A DNA stretch of 13,011 bases from CAUZEO01 sp963578625 (lineage in GTDB: Bacteria > Verrucomicrobiota > Kiritimatiellia > SLOV01). The DNA lies in NCBI GenBank assembly GCA_963578625.1, contig CAUZEO010000132.1, positions 1 to 13,011 of the forward strand. Direction: 5' to 3'. Shown here piece after piece: positions 1-6,842 of the stretch; the stretch's first letter is position 1, and every line of letters begins with the position of its first letter. The notes below the pieces were generated by a model. That model saw nothing but the letters and a program-made list of their open reading frames with translations, did not search any database and was not told the origin of the DNA. A program made the position numbers and the translations under genes.

Positions 1-600
1 CTGGCCCAGTACATCATCCGCAACCCGTTTGCCGTCGAAAAGATGCAGGTCAGCCCACCGAACCGCGCCAACCCCGAAGGGTCCGTGCTCTACCGCTCCG
101 GTCTCAACCCGAAGATTCAGCGCAACTTCGAGGTCTTCACCCCGTGCGACTTCATCGCAGCGATCACTGAGCACATCCCGGACAAGAGCTTCCAGCTCGT
201 CCGGTACTACGGTTGGTATTCGAACAAGATGCGAGGCCAGCGCGACAAGCACGCCGCCGAGGAGGCTGCCGCAGCTGGAGGCCAGGCCGTACAGATCATC
301 GACGTCTCCGAGCACAAACCGCGCCGCATCCCCTCGGCAAAATGGCGCGAGCTCATCAAGAAGGTGTGGGAAGCCGACCCGCTCCTGTGCCCGATCTGCT
401 CTCGCGAAATGCGCATCGTAGCCCTCATCGACGAGCGCGAGGTGCTCGAGCGTATCCTTCGGCACCTCGGCCTGTGGGAACAAGGCATCCGTGTCCACAC
501 CGGAGCAGATCCACCTCCCGAGTGCACCATCGAGCCGTGGCTTGAGGACCCCTTCCCCGACTACGACACCGAGCCGGTCCTGACATACGCGAAATCCTGA
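1..600 (+). CDS. IS91-type transposase, C-terminal part (runs off left edge)
   Basis: The frame is open from base 1 to a TGA at 598-600, giving 199 residues with no need for an internal start; the ATG at 43 is internal to the gene. The text matches the C-terminal half of IS91-family rolling-circle transposases: AQYIIRNPFAVEKM near the start, a VRYYGWYSNKMRGQR segment at about residues 67-81, then a Cys pair in LCPICSREMRIVALID and the ILRHLGLW motif. The catalytic HUH/tyrosine region and the N-terminal zinc-binding domain lie upstream of the window, so activity cannot be judged. IS91 enzymes nick and transfer one DNA strand by a rolling-circle mechanism. The C-terminus looks intact, with no frameshift. 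Family assignment is from motif memory, not a search. Confidence 0.85.
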   Translation: MAQYIIRNPFAVEKMQVSPPNRANPEGSVLYRSGLNPKIQRNFEVFTPCDFIAAITEHIPDKSFQLVRYYGWYSNKMRGQRDKHAAEEAAAAGGQAVQIIDVSEHKPRRIPSAKWRELIKKVWEADPLLCPICSREMRIVALIDEREVLERILRHLGLWEQGIRVHTGADPPPECTIEPWLEDPFPDYDTEPVLTYAKS

Positions 601-655
601 ACGCTCGCGGCAGGGGAGGTCTGTTCCGCCGCCAGGCATCCGGCCGTGTCGCCAT

Positions 656-670
656 GCCCTCCGGGCGTTC
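656..670 (+). repeat. Short hairpin followed by GTTC, possible IS91 end
   Basis: GCCC(656-659)-TCC-GGGC(663-666) is followed directly by GTTC (667-670), 56 bases after the transposase stop. IS91-family elements end near a small hairpin and use a GTTC/GAAC-type tetranucleotide at their borders, so this is a candidate right end. A 4-bp stem is easily met by chance in GC-rich DNA, and the true border may lie elsewhere. Confidence 0.2.
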
Positions 671-780
671 GTCTTGACCCATCCACCCCGCTTCATCTAC
701 CGTTTCCCCCATGAAAGTGCTCCTTCAGGCCGGGCCCAGCGGGCGAGTGCTCATGCCTCAGGAAAAGCGATTTCCTATCA

Positions 781-808
781 ATGAGATACGAACAGTATGC
801 TCGATAAT
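781..808 (+). promoter_or_regulatory. Possible sigma70-type promoter upstream of terminator
   Basis: ATGAGA (781-786, four of six to TTGACA) and GATAAT (803-808, five of six to TATAAT) are separated by 16 bases. A start near 815 would give a transcript of only about 55 bases that ends at the terminator at 826-870. The match is moderate and sits in non-coding DNA. Confidence 0.3.
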
Positions 809-825
809 AAAGCACGGACTCCGCA

Positions 826-870
826 GAAGATGCCGGCAGCAATCGGCTGCGGGCATCTTCCGCTTTTTTT
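826..870 (+). terminator. Rho-independent terminator, plus strand
   Basis: A 15-base stem (826-840 with 846-860; GAAGATGCC arm, one G-G mismatch) encloses the loop AATCG and is followed by CGC and seven T (864-870). This is a textbook intrinsic terminator for plus-strand transcription. It would stop read-through from the transposase or any short RNA started near 815, and insulates the oxygenase gene at 991. Confidence 0.88.
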
Positions 871-924
871 CGTGTCCAGTGTGGCCTCTGACTTCGGCCG
901 AATTTGTTAAGGTATCTGAGATAT

Positions 925-952
925 CGAACATCCAACATTGAACATCGAAGGA
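925..952 (+). repeat. Four imperfect 7-bp tandem units
   Basis: CGAACAT (925-931), CCAACAT (932-938), TGAACAT (939-945) and CGAAGGA (946-952) follow each other with exact 7-base spacing. The array lies 39 bases before the oxygenase start. It could be a dispersed intergenic repeat or a set of binding half-sites; the window has only this copy. Confidence 0.6.
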
Positions 953-990
953 AGAATATACCCGATCAACTTCCACACGGAGATTTCCTT

Positions 991-1752
991 ATGCAAAAGA
1001 CGGTAACGACCTGGCCGGGGTTCAAACAGCATTGGTCCGGGTTGCTCAATTTTCTGATCGGTCCGGAATTGACACGGTTTGATTTCGAACTGCCGCCTGT
1101 TGACCAGGTCGTAGACGAGTTGAGGCGCTGCCCGGTAACACAGATTCTCAGCGGCGTCAAGAGCGCCACGTTCGATCAAACCGATATATCCGAATCGTTC
1201 CGCAAGCTCCCCATCGACCAGGCGATGGACCAACCCTTCAACATCGCGAATTTCAATTTCGAGAGCAGCGACTTCTACGCCTCAGGGCAGGTGTTCTACG
1301 GACTGCGGGAGCGATGGGTGGAGCCGTGGGGCCGGGCCCTTCGGTCTCACGGCTTCACCTGGAAGGAATGCTTTCCCATCGTCTTCATCAGCGGGCGAAA
1401 TTGCGCGACCAACTATCACATGGATATTTCCCACGTGTTGCTCTGGCAGCGCTACGGCAGGAAGATATTCAATGGCCTGAAAGATCCGGATCGCTGGAGC
1501 ACGATCGAGGAACGCTGCCGCAGTGAACTGAACCAGACCCGGCCGGCTGAGATTACCGAGGACCACATTCTTCGGTATGAAATGCAACCGGGAGCGGTCC
1601 TGTGGAACGCATTTACCACACCCCATTGGGTCGATGCCGCCGACGAGGTGGCCGCCAGCCTGGGCATTGTTCACCGCGGGCTGCGATTGGATGGGCGGCT
1701 ATGTCCTCACGAAGAAGAGCTTGTAGAGTACGAACGGCGGATCGGCGCGTGA
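991..1752 (+). CDS. JmjC/cupin-type Fe(II)/2-oxoglutarate oxygenase
   Basis: This 253-residue protein is probably a cytoplasmic non-haem iron oxygenase of the cupin_8/JmjC kind. Visible signs are NYHMDISH at 141-148, giving the H143-x-D145 iron pair, then RYGRKIF at 154-160 on the strand that in this fold often carries the 2-oxoglutarate-binding basic residue, then QPGAVLW at 199-205 followed by H212 (TPHW), which fits the third iron ligand; H228 is an alternative. There is no signal peptide or membrane segment. I chose ATG 991 because GGAG at 979-982 lies eight bases upstream; an open frame reaches back to 904 but runs through the 7-bp repeat. Substrate unknown: such enzymes hydroxylate proteins, RNA or small molecules. 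It stands alone, 120 bases after a terminator. Confidence 0.7.
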   Translation: MQKTVTTWPGFKQHWSGLLNFLIGPELTRFDFELPPVDQVVDELRRCPVTQILSGVKSATFDQTDISESFRKLPIDQAMDQPFNIANFNFESSDFYASGQVFYGLRERWVEPWGRALRSHGFTWKECFPIVFISGRNCATNYHMDISHVLLWQRYGRKIFNGLKDPDRWSTIEERCRSELNQTRPAEITEDHILRYEMQPGAVLWNAFTTPHWVDAADEVAASLGIVHRGLRLDGRLCPHEEELVEYERRIGA

Positions 1753-1784
1753 GGATCACTCACAGTGCACAACGCGTGATTCTC
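1751..1784 (+). other. Hairpin at the stop codon of the oxygenase gene
   Basis: GAGGATCAC (1751-1759) pairs with GTGATTCTC (1776-1784) over nine positions with one G-T wobble and a 16-base loop. It begins inside the TGA stop (1750-1752). No T-tract follows, so it is at best a weak terminator or an mRNA 3'-end stabilising hairpin. Confidence 0.35.
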
Positions 1785-1915
1785 ACTGCCCGTAGATAGG
1801 ACATTCTTCACGGCGAAACGATTGGCCGGGCCAAACTTCACTCCGATATCCTCAGAAGGCGGCCGACTGAATCGCACTCCGAATTGTGCCCCTTCTATCA
1901 TAGAATGAATTGATC

Positions 1916-2282
1916 ATGAATCGGCCGGAAGTACCATTCGGATCTGACCCTCTATTTATTCACTGGCGCCGCAGGATGAAAACGCACGAAGGCCTCCGCA
2001 CTCCAATGAAGAGCGCCTGGGTGACCGAGCACTTTATCCCACCTCGGCAGGCAGGCAGGCAAATGGATTGTGCCAGGGTTGGCGAGGGGACGGTGGGGGC
2101 CGGATCCTAACGGCCGTTTATTCTCGAGTTGAAACGACTGGACGAAAGCAGCGGACAAGAAGATCATTCGGATCAAGAATGACCCTTGGGCTGGTATGTC
2201 CAACCTCAAATCGATTCTCGCGCTGTACTCGGCCGGTGGTAAAAAAGTGAAAACTCTCAGCAAGAAGGTCATTGCACCGTGA
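1916..2282 (+). pseudogene. Broken hypothetical ORF whose tail overlaps the next start
   Basis: Three pieces read as one decayed gene of unknown family. From ATG 1916 the frame gives a protein containing MKTHEGLRTP (from 1976) and HFIPPRQAG. At 2046-2061 it meets four GGCA units. Downstream of the repeat the sensible frame is one base over: KWIVPGLARGRWGPDPNGR up to a TGA at 2130-2132. The same frame then stays open after that stop: NDWTKAADKKIIRIKNDPW (2133-2189), then 30 more codons to TGA 2280-2282. That last stop overlaps GTG 2279 of the solute-binding-protein gene as GTGA. One repeat unit fewer would join the first two pieces in frame. No strong ribosome binding site precedes 1916. The last 28 codons alone (from ATG 2196) could also be read as a small basic leader peptide. 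Confidence 0.4.
2046..2061 (+). repeat. (GGCA)x4 tetranucleotide tract
   Basis: Four perfect GGCA units in tandem. Gain or loss of one unit shifts reading frame by one base, and the tract sits exactly where the frame of the broken ORF at 1916-2282 changes. Confidence 0.75.
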
Positions 2283-4183
2283 ACGAGGAGCCGGCCATCA
2301 AGTTTGAACGCTCCATGATTCTCGCATGGATCGTCGTGATCGCGATCACCACCGGCGCGCCGGGCGCGATGTATCGGGAAGCACCGATGCTCAGGGAACG
2401 GGTAAAAGAGGGCGCACTCCCGCCGGTAGAGGAGCGCCTGCCCGACAACCCCCCGGTGGTCAAATGCCTGGAGCGGATTGGCGTTTATGGCGGGGAGATG
2501 AATACCGTCACCATGATCGCCGGGTGGCTGGTGGAGGAGATGTACATGGTGTGGGAACCCATGCTTCGGTTCGCGCCGGATGGTGTTACGGTCGAACCCA
2601 ATCTTGTTAAACGATGGAAACTCGCCGATGACGCGCGATCCATTACCCTGACGCTCCGCAAGGGCATGAAGTGGTCGGATGGGGTGCCGGTGACCATGGA
2701 GGATGTTCTCTTTGCCTACCACGACGTGATTATGAACAAGGACATCACTCCGGTTCCGTCCCCCAATTTCATGGTGGCAGGCGAGCCGATGGAACTGGAG
2801 GCACTGGATGAGCTCCGCTTTCGACTTTCGTACAAAGAACCGTACGGAGCCGTGCTCTACGCACTTATTCATACGGTCACCGAAGCCAGCATGATTCAAC
2901 CGCAACACTATCTGAAGAAGTTCCACGCCAGGTACTCGGACGAGGAAGACATTACCGCACTGGCAAAAAAGCGCGGGTTTAACTCCTGGTTCGAGCTCTT
3001 CAGGGACGTGAATCACTCCACGCGCCGAACCAGCGGCCAGTGCCCGCCCGATTACCCGACGCTCAGCCCCTGGCAGGTGGCGGACGCGCCCGCGACCGGG
3101 CACGTTATTCTTCAACGAAATCCTTACTACTGGAAGGTCGATTCGGAGGGCAACCAGCTTCCGTACATTGATCGAATTCACTCCCAGTATGTCGGAAATC
3201 CTGTAGCCCGTACCCTCAAATATATTGCGGGAGAAGTCGATTTTGCCAGCAATCCGCTCGAAAACGTGCCGGTGCTCTTATCCAACCAGATTCGGGGGAA
3301 ATACTCGGTTCGGATGTGGGTCGAAAATCAGGGAACCCGGGTAACCTACTTCCTGAACCAGACCTATCCGGATCCGCAGCTTCGCGAGCTGTTCCGCGAC
3401 CGCCGATTCCGGATCGCTCTATCGCACGGCATCAACCGCGAGGAGATCAACGAGATTCTCTATTTCGGCAAGTGCATTCCGAGGCAGTACACTGTCAACC
3501 GCGCCTGCAGTTTCTTCGAACCGGAATTCGAAACTAGTTATGCGACCTACGATCCCGAACGCGCGAACCAACTCCTGGACGAGATCGGGTTGAAGCGCAA
3601 AGGGCCGGCCGGGTGGAGGCATTTTGCGAATGGGCGCCAGGTGGCTCTCGCTCCGGTGGTGATTGAGGGCGGATTTCGTCCCGAAATGACGGAACTCGTT
3701 TCCGACTACTGGGCGGACCTGGGTATTCTGTTGGCTTGGCGGGTGGTGGACGGGGAGCTGGTTCAGACGAAATTGATGGGCAACCTGCTTGATCTGGCGA
3801 TCTATCCCGGCGATGAGGCAACCGACATCGGGGTCATCACAGGCCGTTTGATGCAACTGCGACTGTGGGCTCCACTTTGGGAAGACTGGTTTATTTCCAA
3901 CGGCAGCCGTGGCGAAGAGCCTCCCGATGAAATCAAGGAGCTTTACAACACCTGGTTGCAACTGAGGCAGACCGGTGATGCCGACCAACGTGTTCGGCTT
4001 GGCAAGAAACTGGTACGCAGCCAGGCCGAGAATCTCTACGGCATCGGAGCCGTTGGCGGAACGATTGCCCCAATCGTCGTTACGGACCGGCTTCACAACG
4101 TGGCTGGGGACGGCGCGCTGCTGGGATGGCCCTGGATGGTCACGGTGCTGCACCACCCAGAGCAGTGGTTTATTGAGGAGTAA
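2279..4183 (+). CDS. ABC transporter solute-binding protein, family 5 (peptide/oligosaccharide type)
   Basis: The 634-residue product matches the DppA/OppA-like SBP_bac_5 family: exported proteins that bind peptides, opines or oligosaccharides and hand them to an ABC permease. It has a short N-terminus, a hydrophobic run at about 13-30 (MILAWIVVIAITTGAPGA) fitting a signal peptide, then family hallmarks: EPMLRFAPDGVTVEPNL, LRKGMKWSDGVPVTMEDVLF, NPYYWKVDSEGNQLPYIDRI and the FRIALSHGINREEIN helix. No lipobox Cys is visible. GTG 2279 was chosen because AGAAGG (2263-2268) lies ten bases upstream and an in-frame stop lies at 2240; ATG 2315 is the alternative. The start overlaps the preceding broken ORF by four bases. 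No permease or ATPase is nearby, so its transporter must be elsewhere or lost. The stop is only three bases from a sulfatase remnant on the other strand. Confidence 0.88.
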   Translation: MNEEPAIKFERSMILAWIVVIAITTGAPGAMYREAPMLRERVKEGALPPVEERLPDNPPVVKCLERIGVYGGEMNTVTMIAGWLVEEMYMVWEPMLRFAPDGVTVEPNLVKRWKLADDARSITLTLRKGMKWSDGVPVTMEDVLFAYHDVIMNKDITPVPSPNFMVAGEPMELEALDELRFRLSYKEPYGAVLYALIHTVTEASMIQPQHYLKKFHARYSDEEDITALAKKRGFNSWFELFRDVNHSTRRTSGQCPPDYPTLSPWQVADAPATGHVILQRNPYYWKVDSEGNQLPYIDRIHSQYVGNPVARTLKYIAGEVDFASNPLENVPVLLSNQIRGKYSVRMWVENQGTRVTYFLNQTYPDPQLRELFRDRRFRIALSHGINREEINEILYFGKCIPRQYTVNRACSFFEPEFETSYATYDPERANQLLDEIGLKRKGPAGWRHFANGRQVALAPVVIEGGFRPEMTELVSDYWADLGILLAWRVVDGELVQTKLMGNLLDLAIYPGDEATDIGVITGRLMQLRLWAPLWEDWFISNGSRGEEPPDEIKELYNTWLQLRQTGDADQRVRLGKKLVRSQAENLYGIGAVGGTIAPIVVTDRLHNVAGDGALLGWPWMVTVLHHPEQWFIEE

Positions 4184-4186
4184 TTG

Positions 4187-4765
4187 ACCCACAGGCACCA
4201 GGGCTTGCCTTCCGGCGCGCGGTCCAGGAGTTCGAGCGCGGCCCGGCCGCAGAAGTCGTCCATGAATTGTTCGCGTTCCAACGGGGTGGGCCAGGCCAAC
4301 GTGGCGAAGGTGCTGGGCTTCTGCTTGCGCGCGTCATAGTCGTCGATATGTGTCTGCAGCAGCTCGTGGGACCGCAGGTATTCCAGGTAAGCGCCGCCGC
4401 GGTCCGGCATCGCGGCTCCAGAATTCATCTTGCCTCGCTGGTCGATCGCGTCGTCGAAACCGTAGGCCCCGAGGCGCGGTACCCGGCCGGAGTTGTGGTA
4501 GTCATCAGAACCCTTGTGCAGGTCGTTCTTGCCACAGGTCACGGTGTGATAGCCGGCATCCTGGAGCAGGTTGAAAAGAGTGGTCTCGGCAGGATCCGTG
4601 TCATCAGGATTGCTCCAGACCCCGGTGCGGTGGCGGCGTTTCCCGAGCGCCAGGCAGGCCCGTGCCGGGGCGCAGACCGGGCTGTTGGTGATCATGCGCG
4701 CGAAACGAGGGCCGCTTCCATGCGATCCGCCATACCCAGCACGATGTTGCCACCGGCGGCGGCTT
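4187..4765 (-). pseudogene. Cys-type sulfatase remnant (truncated at both ends, internal deletion)
   Basis: Read on the minus strand, about 4725 down to 4187 encodes a sulfatase N-terminal half: FARMITNSPVCAPARACLAL holds the C-x-P-x-R signature whose Cys becomes formylglycine, followed by TTLFNLLQDAGYHTVTCGKN with the K region, and ALELLDRAPEGKPWCLWVN. The homology stops there, where the family continues with several hundred more residues. Upstream, NIVLGMADRME (about 4748-4716) matches the usual first metal-binding strand but lies in a different frame, about 30 residues that normally separate it from the Cys motif are missing, and that frame hits TGA soon after. No start codon or ribosome binding site remains. 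An open frame spans 4093-4929, but its two ends are unrelated to sulfatases. Sulfatases remove sulfate esters from glycans; this copy cannot be functional. Confidence 0.8.
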
Positions 4766-4818
4766 CCGGGGACTATGAGGAAAAAACAATTCAAATGGGT
4801 CGTACCAGGGAAGTCCTC

Positions 4819-4842
4819 GGGTGGGCTCCGCAGGCCCGACCC
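4819..4842 (+). other. GC-rich hairpin in spacer
   Basis: GGGTGGGC (4819-4826) can pair with GCCCGACCC (4834-4842) with one bulged C and loop TCCGCAG. No T-tract follows on either strand, so it is not a clear terminator. Confidence 0.3.
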
Positions 4843-4847
4843 TGAGA

Positions 4848-4873
4848 CTACATTTATCTCAGCAAAAATGTAG
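4848..4873. promoter_or_regulatory. Perfect 8-bp inverted repeat, candidate operator
   Basis: CTACATTT (4848-4855) and AAATGTAG (4866-4873) form a perfect inverted repeat with a 10-base spacer. It ends 16 bases before the TTGACA at 4890-4895 and upstream of the GH123-like gene, where an activator or repressor could bind. Confidence 0.35.
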
Positions 4874-4889
4874 ACGGCTACACCCCAGC

Positions 4890-4918
4890 TTGACAATACA
4901 TCTATACTGCCTAAGTAT
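4890..4918 (+). promoter_or_regulatory. Possible promoter P1 of the GH123-like gene
   Basis: A perfect TTGACA -35 box (4890-4895) is followed after 17 bases by AAGTAT (4913-4918), only three of six to TATAAT. The -35 is convincing by itself, the -10 is weak. Confidence 0.35.
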
Positions 4919-4946
4919 TTAAACAGCAACTTGGTGTCCGGACTAA

Positions 4947-4969
4947 TATAACTACCAGACCAGTTTGGT
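4947..4969 (+). promoter_or_regulatory. Possible -10 box with adjacent ACCAG repeat (candidate operator)
   Basis: TATAAC (4947-4952, five of six to TATAAT) lies directly before two direct ACCAG units (4954-4958, 4959-4963) and TTTGGT (4964-4969). The second ACCAG and TTTGGT form the palindrome ACCAGTTTGGT. A repressor bound here would block a promoter at this place; TGGTCT/AGACCA half-sites are common among GntR-family operators. No good -35 is seen 16-18 bases upstream of this -10. Confidence 0.35.
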
Positions 4970-4998
4970 GAGTTCGGCCACAGGAGAGGAGTTTCGAT

Positions 4999-6783
4999 AT
5001 GGAATCTGGGAATTCGGCATGCTCACTCCTGAAGATTGTCCGCCGTGCGCCTGCAGTTGGGTTGATCGTATTCTTGAGCTTGGGACAAGCTATCCGGGGC
5101 GATGAGGTGCCCGATCCGCTCCTTAAGGAGTGGCGACAGTGGTCGATTCCACACCGGGAGGTGCGGAAGACGCCCCGTCCGTCGGATGCGGAATTCTTGA
5201 AACTTTTGCCGCCGCAACGGGAGGAGCCCGAATTCGATGAGACGTCACGCGAGCACGGAATGGCGATCTGGTGGGGTGATTACAGCGTACAGATCTTTTC
5301 CCGGCAGCCTCCGACGCAGGAGGAGCTCACCCGTCGTCCGGTGGTACAGACCATCGCAGGGGAAGACGAGCCGCTGGTTCTGGGCCTGTGGGGCATACGG
5401 GATGTAGGGCTGGTAACACTCACCGTTAAAGACTCGCCGTTCCCCATCACCATCCGTCGCGTGGAATTCAGCCCGCGGAAGATTCCCACAGACAATTTTG
5501 GCGAAACCGTCGAGGGCGCGAGGGTCATCGGGTTGGCCACGTTCTTGCCGGCTGAGGATACCTGTGACGTACTGCAGGGGCGGAATACGGTGTACTGGCT
5601 GACGGTTGAAACGCCTGGCGACGCCAAGGCTGGGAGTTACGCGTGCGCGCTGCAACTCGCAATGCATGGCAGCCGCGAAAAAGAGAAGCGACAGACCATC
5701 GAGCTGCCGTTCACCGTCGAGGTGCTGGACTACACCCTGCCGGTTGCGGATATCGCTTATGGCATGTATTTCAGGCCGACAAGTGGTCAGAACCTTCCCG
5801 CACACTATCGAACCCCGGAAATGTTGCGTGTGTTCTGGCGTGATATGGCCAGACACGGGATGACCAGCGCGACCGTTTACAGTGACCGCGAGCAGACCAT
5901 TTACGATGACGAGGGGAACGTGACCTTCGACGGGAACCCCGACATGGAAATGCTCGAAGCCATGATGGAGGAAGGGCTGGTTCATCAAGGAATTCCCGTG
6001 ATGTGGCTGTGGCCGCACCTGACCGCGGACGCTGCCCCGGTGGTGGTGGCGGAGGCCAGGAAACGAGGGTTTCCTGAGCTTCTTTATTACGGTGTGGATG
6101 AACCGCCGGTGGAGGGGGAACGGGCGAAAAAGGCGAAGGAGGGGCTGGAATCCATCCAGCCCTGGAGGGACTATTTTCGTATTGTGACCGCCCTGAGCGA
6201 CCGGCCCGCCGAGGTGTACGCCGACTACCTGGATATCTGGGCAGTCAGTACCGGGAGGATCACCCCTGAATTAAGTGCTCTGGCGGCACGAAAAGGCGCG
6301 GAGATGTGGACGTACGCATGCAGCGATCGGGGTACGGGCAATTCGCCCATGGCCCGCTTCGGCGCAGGCTTGTACACGTGGGCGCTCAATCTGAAGGGGA
6401 ACTTCATCTGGTGTTACACTGAGCACTACGGATGGAAGGATCGCAGGAATGCCTTCTTCTGTCGCGTGCTGCCCAGTCCGGAGGGCCCGATACCGTCTAT
6501 CCAGTGGGAGGCGCGGCGAGAAGGCGTCGAGGACTATCGTTCATTGCGGTTGCTCGAGTCGCTCATTGCCGAACGCCCGGATCACGCCAAGGCGATAGAA
6601 GCCAGGTCATGGCTGGACTCCATCCGTGAAAAAGTGGATTGGTACCGGGGGCGGAATATGCCGCCGTCCCTGTGGGCCTGGGATGGTATTGAGCTCTATC
6701 CTTTTTGTTCAGACTTTCAGCCTTCAGAGCTGTCATCCGTTCGCGCAAGGACGGCGGCCTACATTCTGGATTTGGGAAGTTAA
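4999..6783 (+). CDS. Secreted GH123/DUF4091-like glycoside hydrolase
   Basis: 594 residues. ATG 4999 follows an excellent ribosome binding site, AGGAGAGGAG at 4982-4991, seven bases upstream. A hydrophobic run at about 18-32 (PAVGLIVFLSLGQAIRG), preceded by KIVRR, fits a signal peptide, so the protein is exported. Residues about 90-245 look like a beta-sandwich accessory domain. A TIM-barrel-like region begins near 250; YYGVDEPPV at 363-371 carries the adjacent D367-E368 pair, which in GH123 beta-N-acetylgalactosaminidases serves substrate-assisted catalysis. The C-terminal IQWEARREGVEDYRSLRLLE (501-520) is the typical closing motif of DUF4091/DUF6067-type proteins. Likely role: trimming amino-sugar or related glycans outside the cytoplasm; exact substrate unknown. 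It stands alone, behind a rich regulatory spacer, and faces the DUF4838 gene tail to tail. Confidence 0.75.
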   Translation: MESGNSACSLLKIVRRAPAVGLIVFLSLGQAIRGDEVPDPLLKEWRQWSIPHREVRKTPRPSDAEFLKLLPPQREEPEFDETSREHGMAIWWGDYSVQIFSRQPPTQEELTRRPVVQTIAGEDEPLVLGLWGIRDVGLVTLTVKDSPFPITIRRVEFSPRKIPTDNFGETVEGARVIGLATFLPAEDTCDVLQGRNTVYWLTVETPGDAKAGSYACALQLAMHGSREKEKRQTIELPFTVEVLDYTLPVADIAYGMYFRPTSGQNLPAHYRTPEMLRVFWRDMARHGMTSATVYSDREQTIYDDEGNVTFDGNPDMEMLEAMMEEGLVHQGIPVMWLWPHLTADAAPVVVAEARKRGFPELLYYGVDEPPVEGERAKKAKEGLESIQPWRDYFRIVTALSDRPAEVYADYLDIWAVSTGRITPELSALAARKGAEMWTYACSDRGTGNSPMARFGAGLYTWALNLKGNFIWCYTEHYGWKDRRNAFFCRVLPSPEGPIPSIQWEARREGVEDYRSLRLLESLIAERPDHAKAIEARSWLDSIREKVDWYRGRNMPPSLWAWDGIELYPFCSDFQPSELSSVRARTAAYILDLGS

Positions 6784-6826
6784 CTGGAGAAGAGCGGATC
6801 GATCACGAGTCCCCGTCGCGATCGTC

Positions 6827-6842
6827 CTCGTGCTTGCACGAG
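6827..6842 (+). other. Small perfect hairpin downstream of the GH123-like gene
   Basis: CTCGTG (6827-6832), loop CTTG, CACGAG (6837-6842) is a perfect 6-bp stem 44 bases after the stop codon. No T-tract follows. It may mark the mRNA 3' end but is not a proven terminator. Confidence 0.3.

Larger units (their letters stand above)
601..990. other. Spacer between transposase and oxygenase gene
   Basis: No convincing gene is seen in these 390 bases. Short open frames at about 711-941 have no recognisable motif and run through the terminator stem. The stretch holds the hairpin-GTTC at 656-670, a possible promoter at 781-808, the terminator at 826-870, a perfect palindrome TTCGGCCGAA at 893-902, a 7-bp periodic repeat at 925-952, and the ribosome binding site of the next gene at 979-982. 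Confidence 0.7.

Noticed and set aside
711..941. 76-codon plus-strand frame
   Set aside because: It reads straight through the terminator hairpin and T-tract and shows no motif.
904..990. Extended N-terminus of the oxygenase from 904
   Set aside because: It crosses the 7-bp repeat array, and the ATG at 991 has the properly spaced GGAG.
1952..3181. 409-codon minus-strand open frame
   Set aside because: It lies antisense to the solute-binding-protein gene and the broken ORF, has no family motif, and the plus strand has clear SBP_bac_5 motifs throughout.
4093..4929. 278-codon minus-strand frame read as a complete sulfatase
   Set aside because: Only the middle (about 4187-4725) is sulfatase-like. 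The front is non-homologous filler and the end runs antisense through the transporter gene.
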